Positions 35,279 to 47,230 of a stretch of DNA of 64,000 nucleotides are shown in pieces. The notes below the pieces were generated by a model. It saw nothing but the letters and a program-made list of their open reading frames with translations, was not told the origin of the DNA and did not search any database. The stretch covers positions 122,779,394 through 122,843,393 of the forward strand of contig VDFB02252616.1 in NCBI GenBank assembly GCA_007258455.2. The letters are read 5' to 3'. Position 1 is the first letter of the stretch. Each line of letters starts with the position of its first letter. The DNA is from Sequoia sempervirens (lineage: Eukaryota; Streptophyta; Pinopsida; Cupressales; Cupressaceae). The position numbers and the translations under genes were made by a program.

Positions 35279-37543
35279 TGTTGGAAGACTGAAATCATTG
35301 AGAGGGGGGGTGAATCAGTGATTTATAAAAGTCACAAACTTTTTTTATAAACTAAGAATTTATGTTTTCTTTTCAACCAAGACGACAATTGATAGTATGT
35401 GAAGCAAACTTGACTTTTAAATCAAAAACACCAAATGAAAATTCAAAGAACAAATTTGACTTGTGCATGAACCTAGTATAATATTTGCATGAACCATGAA
35501 TTAAACATAAAACATTAATAGAGGTGAAACTTAACACTTTCACATGTATCATAACTCACTTTAAATCATAACTTTTATGCATGAAATTTTGACATAAACA
35601 TTGGCAGATATGAAAGACTGATGATTAACAACCATTCGATGCATTTGATGACACATTAAAATCAGGTAGATAAGAAAAATCACACACATAAAACCATCAC
35701 ATAACACATTATATGTCCTGAGTGGAAAACCATCTTGGGGAATAAAAACCACTTGAAAAATCTTTCTCTTTATTCACTTAGAGCACCAACTCTACAAAGT
35801 CTAGGAGCACCAACTCCTCCATTTCTCAGCAGCACCAACTCCTCCACAATTTAGGAGCACCAACTCCTTCACTTTTTAGGAGCACCAACTCCAATACAAA
35901 AGCTCAAAACAATAATATATCATAGGGTTACGCTGTTACCATTCAATTCATATATTACTTTCATTATAATACATTTAAAATATTAAAGAATCATTATGGA
36001 ATCCCTAAAATATTAAATATATCAGTAATACAAACTATTTTGCATTATATTTGCAAAACTTCAATCACAAAATTATATTTTCACACCTAGCATGACAACT
36101 CTGTTAAAAGCATCGAACTCAAAACAATGATAAACCACTAGTTATATAAATATACAAAAGATCATATATGCTGCCATATGTCACTGTCTAAAACTTGTCA
36201 AATGAATCTTGTTCAAACTACTCTCATAATTGCCTTTCAGATAATGCCACACATAGCTTGTTAACTGTCTACACAACCACGCCCTATTCAAATCATATTC
36301 AAACTATACCAAAATACCTCATGTCGGGTCACCAATGTGATACCACAATCTAATTTTATTTTAACATAGCATTTATAATGTACATTGTCTTTGAACTGAA
36401 AAAATAAACTGCTATCCTCATAAAAGATCTGTATTTCCTTAAAAAATGATTTTCATGTTCAAAAAAGAATGCTAACCCCTGGACAAAGTTCTAGTGAGTC
36501 AAATAAACTTTGCACACTAAAACTAACCCTAAAAGAAAATACAACCATGAACTAGGGTTACAAATAGTTAAAACATTCTTATCTTTGTAGAACCCAACTA
36601 GGGTTTAGAAACAAAAAACATTAATCAAATTTTCACAGAAGCTTAACTGGTTTTAGTTGAAACAGAAAACAAGCAGAGTTCATTTCCACCAAACAAAATC
36701 CCTAAAACAACAACAGAGAAAAACTAAAACAACAAGAAATACTTAGTTTTGAAAATGAAGAACCAAGAAATTAGGGAATGATAACACCTATTTCAGCCCT
36801 TAGTTATACACTATTGGATTGTTTTGTTTTAATCTGAGCATAACTCCATCAAAATTCCTCTTCAAACTGTCAAAAACCACCTGTGCAATGCAGCGCTACC
36901 ATGCCCTATTCTTTGAAAAGAATGTAAGAATAATCAGGGCATCAGAACATAAAAAACATTATCATATTTGTTGGTGGCAATCCTTTATCTTCATATGCAT
37001 TCAAAACTTTATAAAGCCCGATTGAATTTGAATGAAATGATTAATCTTTTAGGGCATGATAAAAAAAAATAGCATCATTATTATGCTGGTGGAAAAACTT
37101 TTACTCTCCACATGCATTTGCAAAGCCTGGTTGAATGATGACCTTTGAAATAATCAAACATATGAAACCTTGTCGGTGAAATTATAATTCATAATATAAA
37201 TTTCCCCTTTTGACCAAACCAAAATAACCATCAAATGAAATATATCATGGAGACTTAAAAATTTTCCTTGTTGAACACATAAACCTTTCTCTATGCACAG
37301 AGTCTAAATGAATTTAGACTTGTCAACCATAATCATCACCTCTAGTAGCTTGAGAACTTTGCACCAATCTTTATACCTTGCAGATAATCCAAGTATTGCA
37401 CCTTATATGCCATCTAGGTGAAACATGATCTTGTTTGTACCTATTCATACCATGCATGTCCATACTACCAAGATCAACTTACAATGCGGAAAACTTGAGA
37501 GTTTGTGTATTTTTCATCAAGGACAACAACTAAGAGGGCAACA
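35279..37543 (-). repeat. 3' LTR of the SIRE-like element
   Basis: Plus-strand ends are TGTTGGAAGACTG and AAGAGGGCAACA, 2,265 bp. It includes GAGAGGGGGGGTGAATCA near its end, the usual copia LTR tail in reverse, and a minisatellite at 35781-35893. It matches 53489-55603 along its length. Confidence 0.8.
35781..35893. repeat. 25-bp minisatellite inside the SIRE-like LTR
   Basis: Five units of GGAGCACCAACTCC plus spacer, starting at about 35781, 35805, 35830, 35855 and 35880. The unit contains GGAG/CTCC inverted ends. The other LTR has a matching five-unit array at about 53985-54097. Confidence 0.8.
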
Positions 37544-37545
37544 AA

Positions 37546-37559
37546 CTCCCCCTTTGTCC
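37546..37559 (-). other. Polypurine tract of the SIRE-like element
   Basis: The minus strand reads GGACAAAGGGGGAG just before the LTR start. A second purine tract (AAAAAGGGGGAGAGAGAG) lies at about 37579-37596; multiple such tracts are common in this lineage. Confidence 0.6.
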
Positions 37560-37599
37560 TTGAGGGTAAAACACAACTCTCTCTCCCCCTTTTTACATC

Positions 37600-39540
37600 A
37601 AAGACAAAGCCTGGAGGAAGAATTTTGCAAGTGTATACCATCACTGGCCAGTGAAACACAAAGTATCCCAAATGTCGAGGACAACAACTAAATATGTCAA
37701 TTACTCTATCACAAATGCATTGCTTTTGCACAACAACTAAAATTCATTAAAATAATAATGTATCACTGATATGATTGTCAAGACACATAGGTAACAAGAC
37801 AATCAAGTTATTTTCCCTCTTTTACAACAATGACAAAGTACACTGGACTGGAAATCAACACAAATAGCAAGAAATAAAGATTAAAACACATAATATAGTC
37901 TACTATCACTTTCAAAAGGATAGAAGCCAATAGTCATATCAATAAAAACAAAGAACACACAACTTCCCCTGTAGACTGTTCATATAATATATTATCACCA
38001 TGTATTGTGCAACCATAATATTGTCTTTGCTATCATACCAATTGTCACTATTTTCTAAATGCCACCTTGAGAATCTTTTTCTAACTTTCTTTGTGGACAC
38101 TATTCCTTTATTTGGAGCCTACTAACATCTTCAAAGATATTAATAGGAACACAAGAAATAATAATAATGTCAAGAATCATCAGCCTTGGGAGAAAAGACC
38201 TTAAATGACAGGGATATCATTTTCAATAGTGGCATACTTAAACAAAAAAAAAAACTCATTATGTAACTATTACCAAGGAAAACTTGTAACATACTGCCAC
38301 TTTCAACATGTAGCTAGCAGTGATCAAGTCACAATACCCACAAATAGCTATTACCTTACACCAAGGAAACATCAACATGTAAATATCATAAAATCAAGTA
38401 TTGTGAGACCAAAAATATCACTGCATGCATTAATTGCACAACCTGCAACTAGCAACTCACTGTCAAAAGCACAAAGGAATATCATTGTCAAGCACCCCAA
38501 GAACGAACTAAGAATGTATTAAATACCACTACCATACATCAATGACAAGCTGAGAATGTATAGATCACCAATTGTATTACAACCAATCACTAAAAGTATT
38601 TTGTATGATGGGAATGAAATATGCAAGAAACCTCTCCCTATGATATAGTACTATTCAATCACTCCTTACAATTATCACTGCTTATTACTGACATGTGTCC
38701 AAGCAAAAAATGTTGCTTTCACTGATGTTTTCCTATCTTAAGTAACTATCTCATGAAACCTGAAACAATTTGAATTTCTAATCTAAATCATCAAACAACT
38801 ATTATACCAATCAGTATGCAATCCAAACCATAATGCAATACCAAAATGCATGTAACACCTTCCAATGGAATATCAAATAGAATATCACTAAACATGTCAA
38901 AGATGGACACTGATAATACTAGGAAGAACCAAATGCAACCAGGAACTAAACCAATGCTTAAGGAAAAAAATGGTGCAAACAGATAAGAATGATTAAGTAA
39001 AACATAAGTAGTGTATTATCGTTATACCAGTATGCATCATAAATTCACAGAAGCATACACAAGGATAGTTGAACCAGGGGTGTAGAATAAACATGAAGTC
39101 TCCCCCTAAGACCATGCATACTTTTAAAAGCATTCAGACAAAACTATTTTGAGAAACCTTGAAACCTTGCAAATCCAAAATTGTTATAGCTTTCATTGTC
39201 ATTTCAACAATAAGATTCTCCTAAAAAAAAAATCATTGCACTGTACTTCCCTGTTTCACATTGCTTCATGAAGTAGAAAAATTGCATGAATTGAGAGAAA
39301 AAAACATAATCTTTCTTCTCCATCTCGTGAGACATAGAGTTCTAAAAGTTCTCTTCTCATATTATAGAGACTTCCTCTTTGTGAAGATAAAAAAATTGAG
39401 TGTTGACTATCCAAACAATTGATATTAGCTTGGAAAAAATGAATTGAGTTTACCAATTCTTTGTTCATTCTCAAGAAAAAATTCTATATCTTTGTTGACA
39501 TAATCAAGAAAATATAAAATGTTGGATCTCAGTTGTGTTT
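37600..39540 (-). other. 3' internal non-coding region of the SIRE-like element
   Basis: No pol domain is recognisable. Short open frames only. The left edge of the next nested element is placed only roughly, near 39540, where composition and repeat type change. Confidence 0.4.
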
Positions 39541-39599
39541 ATGGTTTGTCCTTGATGACAAAATCTCTTTCAATTGGTTCTTTTTGCATATCACAGGTA

Positions 39600-40800
39600 T
39601 TGGTTGTTTCTCATTCGGGCTTACACATATCGGCATGAGTATGGCAGGGTCTCCCTGATCCACTTTGAAATGTCTGAGTTGCCTATCAGCAAGACATTTT
39701 AGATGTCATGGCGATTGAATTTATCTTACAGGCTGCTATCGGCAAGACTTCTCTTTTGTTTTGGCAACAGAATGTGTTCTATATCGGCATATGTTATACC
39801 GTCGGGATAAGGTCTTATCGATTTCCTTATGTCTCCCTGACTCACTTCAGAATAAAGAATCTCGGCCTGAGTTTGGCCGTCGGGCTGAGGTCATAGTGAA
39901 ATCACATTGTCTCCCCGACTAGTGCATGTGGAAGTCTATCGGCAAGAGTCTAAGGCTTCGGTGAAAGGTCTTAACGAAAAGGATTATGTCTCACCGACTA
40001 GTGCTTATGGAGTTTCATTGGCAAGAGCTGAGCGGTTTCGGATTAGGTCTTGGGGAAGTGGTTTTGTCTTACCGAACATCACATGGAGGATTTTTCTTTG
40101 GCCAAACATAATGTATTCAGTATATTGTCTCTCTAAAGATTTTAAGTCTCACTGATTGTTGCATTGAATGTCTTATCTGCATAAGGTTACTGCTTCGGTG
40201 AAATGTCATATCGAATGTGCAATGTCACACCGACCTTGGTGGATGGATACTTTTCGATAAGAGCTTGTGATATTCGAAGGGAGGTCATAGCGACTCCGAG
40301 TGAATGAAGTTTTTCGGTATGACTCAAGCTTTTGTCGGGAGGTCTCCCCGATATCATAATGTTATAGCGATGCACATAAGGAAAAAGGTTTCTATCGATG
40401 TGAGACCTTTAATGTCTTGGTGATCTATTGTGAGCTCGGGATGTTTCGGCAAAACAAGGGGCAGTCTATATAGTGTCTCCCCGACTATGTATTGTCTTGG
40501 CGACTTGGAAATGATAAAGGCCTTCAGCATAGGTATTGAATTGTCATGGCGACAATGTGTATCGAATGTCTTTCGGTATAACAAAGTTGATCTATATGAT
40601 GTCTCTCTGATATCAAAAGCTATAGCGATAGAATGATGGTTTCATTTTGGTGAAAGAACCTTTTTGTCTCATCGACCAGAACGATGTTATCAGCTCTCGG
40701 CGTGACATTTTGTATTGGTATGACTTCTCCCGACTCTGATGGGTCTTGGAAAAAGTGACAAACATAAGGTTGTCTGGTGACGTTAAAGTTTCCTTCGGCA
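39600..40800. repeat. Quasi-periodic GTC-(N)-CGA repeat region, left
   Basis: Two alternating degenerate motifs, about GGTCTTGGCGA and TGTCTCCCCGACTA, recur many times at roughly 60-80 bp spacing, often preceded by TCGGCAAGA. The right counterpart is 46050-47230. Confidence 0.6.
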
Positions 40801-40850
40801 TAACATGTCATCAATGGAAATAAAAAGGGAATAGGGAAAAAAAAATTAGT

Positions 40851-41076
40851 TTATTCTTTTAGCTGGGTATCAAACCCTAGCCTGGCCACCATCATGAGTG
40901 TTTATGTTTCTGTTGTTGCTGACTGTAATGGTTCTTACAGAGGTTTATGGAAGGCTTGTTTGGTGCATTTCTAACTGGAAGCTCTACAGTGGATAATGGA
41001 GCCATGGGAGTTACAGATCTGTCTGGTATTTTTATTTATGTATTTCATACTGCGCATATTAATTTATTATCACCAT
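40851..41076 (+). repeat. 220-bp direct repeat, left copy
   Basis: Nearly identical to 48346-48570, from ATTCTTTTAGCTGGGTATC to TTTATTATCACCAT. One frame reads EGLFGAFLTGSSTVDNGAMG and VTGLSG in the right copy, with AG and AG/GT dinucleotides at both edges of that stretch as in an exon. The frame weakly recalls the G-T-G-x-G-S-x-x-x-x-E-N-x-G motif of nucleobase-ascorbate transporters; this is only a suggestion. Confidence 0.75.
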
Positions 41077-41529
41077 GTGTACTAACTAGAACAACAATGC
41101 AAAATCTAAATCGAGCATCTAATAATGGAGATTGAATCAAGTAACATGTAAGAAACTCTGAAAGGTCAAATGAATGGCCAAGATTAATTCTCATTGTGTG
41201 GCCAAGATTCATTACAAAATAGGGTTTCACCAACCCTCAATATATCACAATTTAAAATTACATTTTGTCCCTTCCCTATTTTGTCCTCTAGTGACGACAC
41301 TGTAGCACTTTGTCTTTTAGCTGATTGTTGTTTATCGTAGCTATTCTTTGGGAAGCTCTTCATCCTTGACAGGGTTGTCCTCCTAACTTCTCGATGTTGT
41401 GTATTCCATGAACTTCAAGATGACCGGCTGGAGTTTGTCTACCTCAATGATTTCATACCGTAGTACTTGGTAGCTTCACTTCTTTTCACTATCTTCCAGC
41501 CTTTTCCAATCTTCATCATACTTCACGCC

Positions 41530-44500
41530 CTAATCCCTGAATAGCTCTAATTGATCGAAGGCATGGGCAGCAAAAATCATAAATTCCATCATGATTTCAC
41601 TAGACATTTCATTCTCCATCTTCTTCTGGAAGTAAGGCTTCACCTTTTCTGGATCCATTTGCACTACGGGCATATCATATTCTATCATCATCTTGAGATA
41701 ATGAGCACATTCTACCCTGATCTCCTTTATCCATTCTATATCCGGATCCACTTTGCTCATTATTTATTCCAACCTTTCCTTCCTATTGCCAAAGTCTCAC
41801 TGCCATACATCCATCATCCAGTGGCCGTCCTTCTTAAACACAAGCTCCTTTTCCCATGTGGCTTCTGGAAATTGAAGGATAGCCTCGATCCTTGGAAAGG
41901 TGAAGTCGTAGATCACAGGGAAGTTGGTGCAGAGCTTTCTCATGCCTTCCAGAGATTGTTGTAGGTCTAGGAACTTGTTGGTTGTTCACACAGCCCAGCT
42001 AATTCCCATGTTCCCGATGTACAAGACTTACCGGAACAAGCCCTCCGTAGTTTTCTCCAAGTTCTTCCTCCTTTCCATTTTATCAAATTTTTCCTTGGAT
42101 AGCAGCTGGGGCGTGGTGGTGGACGTAGTGGGCAGGTCGTCCACCGAAGACCATTGCTGGATATAATCTTTTAAAGTAGCCACCTGTGCTTTGAGCTCAT
42201 CTTTTGAGATCTTGTCTTGTTTTATTAGATGCACCATTGTGGCCACTAACTCCTCAAGATTCTCTCCCTTCTGTTCTCTGGTGGCAGTCCCCAAGTCGAT
42301 GGTGGAGATGTTATAACTCACCCTAGCCTGGCCAACCATAGGCATTGCTATTTGTACGACCCGAGATCCAGAGGTATCCATCATTACCTTGGATTTGATT
42401 TTCGGCTTCTTTTCCTTCTTTGTTGTGATCTGAGCTCGGGCTAAGATAGCCTCTAATCTTGCCCGTGGGTCCTTTAGTATAGGAGTTTTTCTTTCAAGTT
42501 GTTTCTTTAACCACCCAGGCATGACAGACTTGCCCTTAGGTGAATCATGGTCACCCTCGCCCCTCTTGGCCAAGGCCAAGGTTTTTGTTTTCTTATCTTC
42601 TAGGGACTTTTCTTACTCCTTGGCAGTATCTCCTTCTTCTTCATCAGATTCCTAGATGAACATAAGGCATTTAATAGGAGGCTTGGCCAATGATTGTTGT
42701 AGGGGACTTTCTTTCTTTTCCATTTCCTCCCCTTTCTTTCCTTTAATTTGTTCAACCTCGTGCACATGTTCTTTGAATTGTTCAATCTCGAGGCCCTTGA
42801 CATTTTGGGCCTCTCCCTCAATTTTGTCTTCTTGCTGCTATTCTTATTCTTCAAGGAGCGTCCTTTCTTCCTCTGTCTCGGTGTTCTTCAGCTGCCTGGC
42901 CAGCTCCTCCTCAAGATCATCATCAGAGGCCAGCACTATGACCTTACCACCAGTGTCCTCCTCCTCATCCCCGCTCTCAGAGGAATCAGTTCCCTCCTCT
43001 TCATAGGCCACCCTATCAATAGTGCGATGTTCGCACTCTGGGTGTTTGTGATATTCATCGGCCTCCTCCTCAAAGGGCTTTAAGGCCTCTTGCTCTCGCC
43101 TCTCCCATTCCTTAGAGATCAACATGGTGGCCTCCATAGTCGGTGGTTCCATAGTCGGTGGCCCTGTCGATGGTTGTGAAGGCTTGGCAGTAGCGAGGAC
43201 TTGTGCAAGGGCTGCTTGAAGAGTGGGATCCATTAGGATCTGGGAGAGCTCAGGGAGAAGATTCTACATGAGTCTCAAGAGAGCCTCAGGCATGGTGGAA
43301 GTGGGTATAGGTGTCGTCACCGTAGCTAGAGGCAGCAACGTGGTTGGTGACATGGCAGAGGAGGAAGTGGGAGTAGTTATGGCAGAAGAAGAGTCGACAA
43401 CTATTACAGACTCGACCGGAGGCGAAGGGGCAAGATGGACAAAAATGTCCACTGCCAGTGGGGATGTGGCAATCATGGCTAGAGAGGTAGGTGGTGCAAC
43501 AGTAGGGGCAGGGAGAGCCAAGAGGGGTTCCAATTGATATGTATCCTTCACTTCCTTCTCTTGGGTTGAGGTCTGCTCTGCGGTGCTCCTCGTCTGTTTG
43601 AGCCTTTTGGAGGGTGAGCCCCCCATTTCTTTCCTTGCACAGACCTTTGGGTCGGGAGACTTCTCTGTTTCTGTCTCCTTCCTCTTTTTGGACCCAGTGA
43701 CTAGAGGGGACTTGGAGGTCCCACCAGTTGAAGTGGTGGCAGCGGCATCCTCCGTGGCACTTGGCTCACTTTTGAGCCCTTCATAAGTCAAAATCACTTC
43801 CTGCTGTTTCAACTGGGCCACCTGTCCATCAACCCACTCCTTAGTGTGAGCCAAAATTTTCTTGGTTATGATATCAAGGTCATTGACCTCCTGCTCGTCC
43901 CATTCTATTGTTGGTAGCGGAAAGTTGGCAACTGTGGGGTACTTGGGGTCCATTAAGGTGCTCTCATCTTCTTCGATTTGGTCTGGTATGGGAAAGGGAT
44001 GCATCTTTCTTACAAAATGCGTAGTCATCCGCAGATAGTGCCTTGCACGCACCTCTTTGTCATCTTGACAATCCCCCCAAAAGTCTTCAATGTGGTGCAG
44101 ATGAGTGAACCCCAGTCCCAGTGCCTTACTTACATGTCCATATGGGTCCATCTGCGGGTGAGCAGTGTGTAGGTGAAAATGGTAATCTTTTAGTTCTTTT
44201 TTGGAGTTACCAGCACACTAGGAAGTTTGTAGTTTATACATGCCCTGGCCAAGAGTCATGGGATAAGAGATCCTTGCTGTGTTTGCTACTGAGGATCGTC
44301 TGTATGTGTTGAAGCTGTCGAGAAAACTCCAGTAGGATGATTCGATCGTTGGGGTATCAAAGCAACCTATTTGGCCTTTCGGTGAAGCCCTGGACACAAA
44401 TGTATGTGAAATTCAGGTACTGAATGAAGAGGAAGGTATATTGATTTAAAAATTCCTGAGCACTGTGGGAAACCCTCCTTTTGAAATCCTTGACAATCAT

Positions 44501-45673
44501 TCTGACAATATGGCTGATGAAGGCGTCATTTACTCTGTAGTACTCCCTTCTAAAGTTTCAATATTGGAGCTGTGGGTATCTATCATAGGCCTTGAGTCTT
44601 TGGCCCTGCTCTTGATCAAGCGCCACAAACAACCTGTTGTATTGCCTCCAATCTGCCAAGGAGTAGATGAGGTATGAAGTCATATAAAACTTTGAGCTTT
44701 TCTTCACATTGACAAACTGCTCATGCAAGCAATTGTTGATTATACCTCCCCAATAAAATGCGGTCTTTGTGGTAATTTCCTCATTCCCATGAAGGATTTA
44801 CTCAACAAAGTACACCATCCACCCCTGAAAGAAGGCCACAGTAGGGAGGCCCATAACCCTGCTTAGCATTGTGACCAAATCGTGGTAGTCTTCATAGAAA
44901 TCGCTGCGGAAGAGTTCGTTGGGAACCTTTGCGGTGCTGCCCCGCTTTTCTTTGAGTCATGATTTATTAACTTCCTACAACCCGTAGGGTTGGCATCCCA
45001 CGCTGCCTGGCATTCTTCTATGGTGGGGACCTCCATCTCCTGAAAAGTGGGGATATGGAAAGTCCTTGTGATTCCTTCAGCCGACATGTTGGCGAGAATG
45101 TTACCCTCCCTATCAATGATTGTCCTTGCATTGGGTTGATATGCCTCCCAGAAAGCCATGACCAACTGAGGAGTTATGAGGGATGGAGGGAATCTTGCAG
45201 CTTTTACAATTCCACTTTTCCTTATCAGTCTCGCATTCTTGGTCATTGGGTTAACCCTGACCCTCTATGCGAATTCGTCAATATTGACATGGCCGATATT
45301 GGTATCGGTAATCTCCTTCCAATCTGTGGTAATCTTTGAGTGTAGAGGCTCACCCTAGAATTGGTATTTCATTTGGTCCTTTTCTTCTTTCCCTCGAGGA
45401 GCTTTGCCTGACTTCTTTCCCTTGCCCTTTTCGACGGGTGCCCCTGAAGGTCCCGCACCTGATTCCATATATTCCGCAAGCAAAAAAAGCATAGTAAGTG
45501 CAATTGACCATGAAAACATTCATGTTAGTTGTAATCCCAAATATGAAATCCATTTCAAGTAATCTATCAAGCATAATATGATACTTTTATTCCCCGATGT
45601 CATTGGTCTTCTGATTGAGGGCATTTGGACAGTCTGGACCTAGAGGGCCAGACTTCCTTGGCAGGAATGCCAT
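41530..45673 (-). pseudogene. Long TE-encoded protein of unknown family, broken
   Basis: From a minus-strand ATG at 45673 (MAFLPRKSGPLGPDCPNALN) a coding remnant runs about 4.1 kb in shifting frames. Segments in order: a globular N-terminus (45350-45574; 44863-45246 with FPPSLITPQLVMAFWEAYQP and SAEGITRTFHIP); a middle at about 44290-44870 (LADWRQYNRLFVALDQEQ, SHIVRMIVKDFKRR); a linker with PTIEWDEQEVNDLD, then a basic, Ser/Pro/Thr-rich stretch with KKRKETETEK that could be a nuclear signal (43264-44151); an acidic Glu-rich stretch (42844-43233); a Lys/Arg-rich stretch and a predicted coiled coil (ENLEELVATMVHLIKQDK, 42028-42579); and a C-terminal piece (41530-41760). No catalytic motif of retroelement enzymes appears. 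It resembles the large unknown ORFs of plant LARD-type or plant-mobile-domain elements only in architecture. Confidence 0.6.
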
Positions 45674-46049
45674 TTTGGAAAGGCAAATAGGGTGGAGGGC
45701 TCTCGTAGATTCTCCCCAATTGAATTTGATAATTTAAAAGGTTCACAATGAAGAAGACCAAGATTAAGCACATGAGTCGAGATCAGATTTTGAATTGGGC
45801 TCATTTGGATTAGTTCAGGGGCATCTAGAGGTACAAGGTCGAAAAGCTATCAGGAGATGGCTGTTTGGGAATGGTAGATTAGAAATAGAATTCCAGAGAT
45901 GGAATTCCGGGCTCTGGGGTCCGATGGGCTGTAGGGCGGTTAGAAGATTGTAACTTCCACTTGATCACCCAGGTCTAAGGCACCGGGAAGTTGTTCATCC
46001 TTCACCATTTGGAACTGCTATTGCTAGGTAGAAGTCCAGTGATTAGGGC

Positions 46050-47230
46050 TTGGCGTGAGGGTTGGCAAGAGATCAACCCTCGATGTAAATTCATAGTGAA
46101 TGCCTCGGGTCTCACCGACCAGCACACAAGAGAAGGCATGTCGGTGTGAGGTCATGGCGGAGGGGTAAGGTCTTGGTGAGATCCTTAAGTCTCACCGATA
46201 GCCAAGAGAAGGACCAGACCTGGCACGAGCATTCACCGTTGGATTTTATTTTCAATCCTGTGACAGTCGGAAGGGCAGAGCCCGGAGCTCAGAGGGGCGG
46301 GAAAGATTTTCCCTTTCAGAATGGCGGATGAGGGAAGGTTGGGGCCCAGAGGTCGGAAGGACGTTGGGCACAGATGAGGCTTTATCGTTCAAGTCAGATC
46401 CTAGCGGCGAATGGGGAATCGGGGCCTAGAGGTCAGAAGGACGTCGGGTATTCGTCAAGAGAAGAGTGATGTTGTCGTGAGGTCTTGGCGAACACGGAAG
46501 GTCCTGCCAACAAGAGGAGTCTTCGGTGTAAGTTTTCCAGGTCAGAGAAAGGTCTTGGTGAACCAGCGATGTCTCCCCGACTAGCTTTGTGTTCGCCCAA
46601 GGATGAGGGGGTCGGCGTAAGGTCTTGGCGAACACTAGGAGTCTCGCCGAACAAGTAACGACTTCGACAAGAGTAGGGAGCTCGGTGGGAGGTCTCGTCG
46701 AAAGACGGATGTCTTGGAAAAACCAACGGACATCGATAAAGCTACTGGATTCTGCCATGACCTCTCGGCAACTTGGTTTGGTCCTGCCGACAGAAAGACT
46801 TCCGCACCAGAATTGCAGGGTCCTGTCGACCAAATGTGAACCTGAGAAGGCTTTTCGGTGAAATGCAGGGCGATCGAAGTGACATCTCCATGAACACGAA
46901 GGGTTACATCAATGAAAGAAAATAACTCGATGAAGGCATAGGTGTTCAGTGAAACGTCTCGCCGAAGGACAGATGTCACGGTGACACAAATGAATCGGCA
47001 AAGCCACTAGGTTTCGCCATGACCTCCTAGCGACCAGAGTGACATCTCCCCAAACTCGAAGGGTTACAGCGATGAAAGAAAACAACTCGATGAAGGCACA
47101 GGTGTTCGGCGAAAGGTCTTGCCAAAGGACGGATGTCCGGTGACACAAATGAATCGACAAAGCCACTGGGTTCCGCCATGACCTCCTGGCGACCAGGACT
47201 TGTCTCATCGACAGAGTAGCTCTAGGGGGA
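46050..47230. repeat. Quasi-periodic GTC-(N)-CGA repeat region, right
   Basis: Same alternating motifs as 39600-40800 but richer in G, C and CpG. It contains a 160-bp tandem duplication (46878-47037 and 47038-47197, both starting AGTGACATCTCC) with partial copies on both sides. Confidence 0.65.
46878..47197. repeat. 160-bp tandem duplication
   Basis: The two units share CGAAGGGTTACA-C-ATGAAAG, AACTCGATGAAGGCA-AGG and GACACAAATGAATCG. A partial unit precedes them (about 46727-46800) and another follows (about 47190-47215). Confidence 0.8.

Noticed and set aside
35781..35893. Regularly spaced short repeats, considered as a CRISPR-like array
   Set aside because: Units and spacers are both repeats of about 25 bp in a plant retrotransposon LTR; the spacers are not unique.
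42656..43537. Ser- and Val-rich plus-strand frames
   Set aside because: They are complements of the acidic and basic low-complexity parts of the minus-strand unknown protein.
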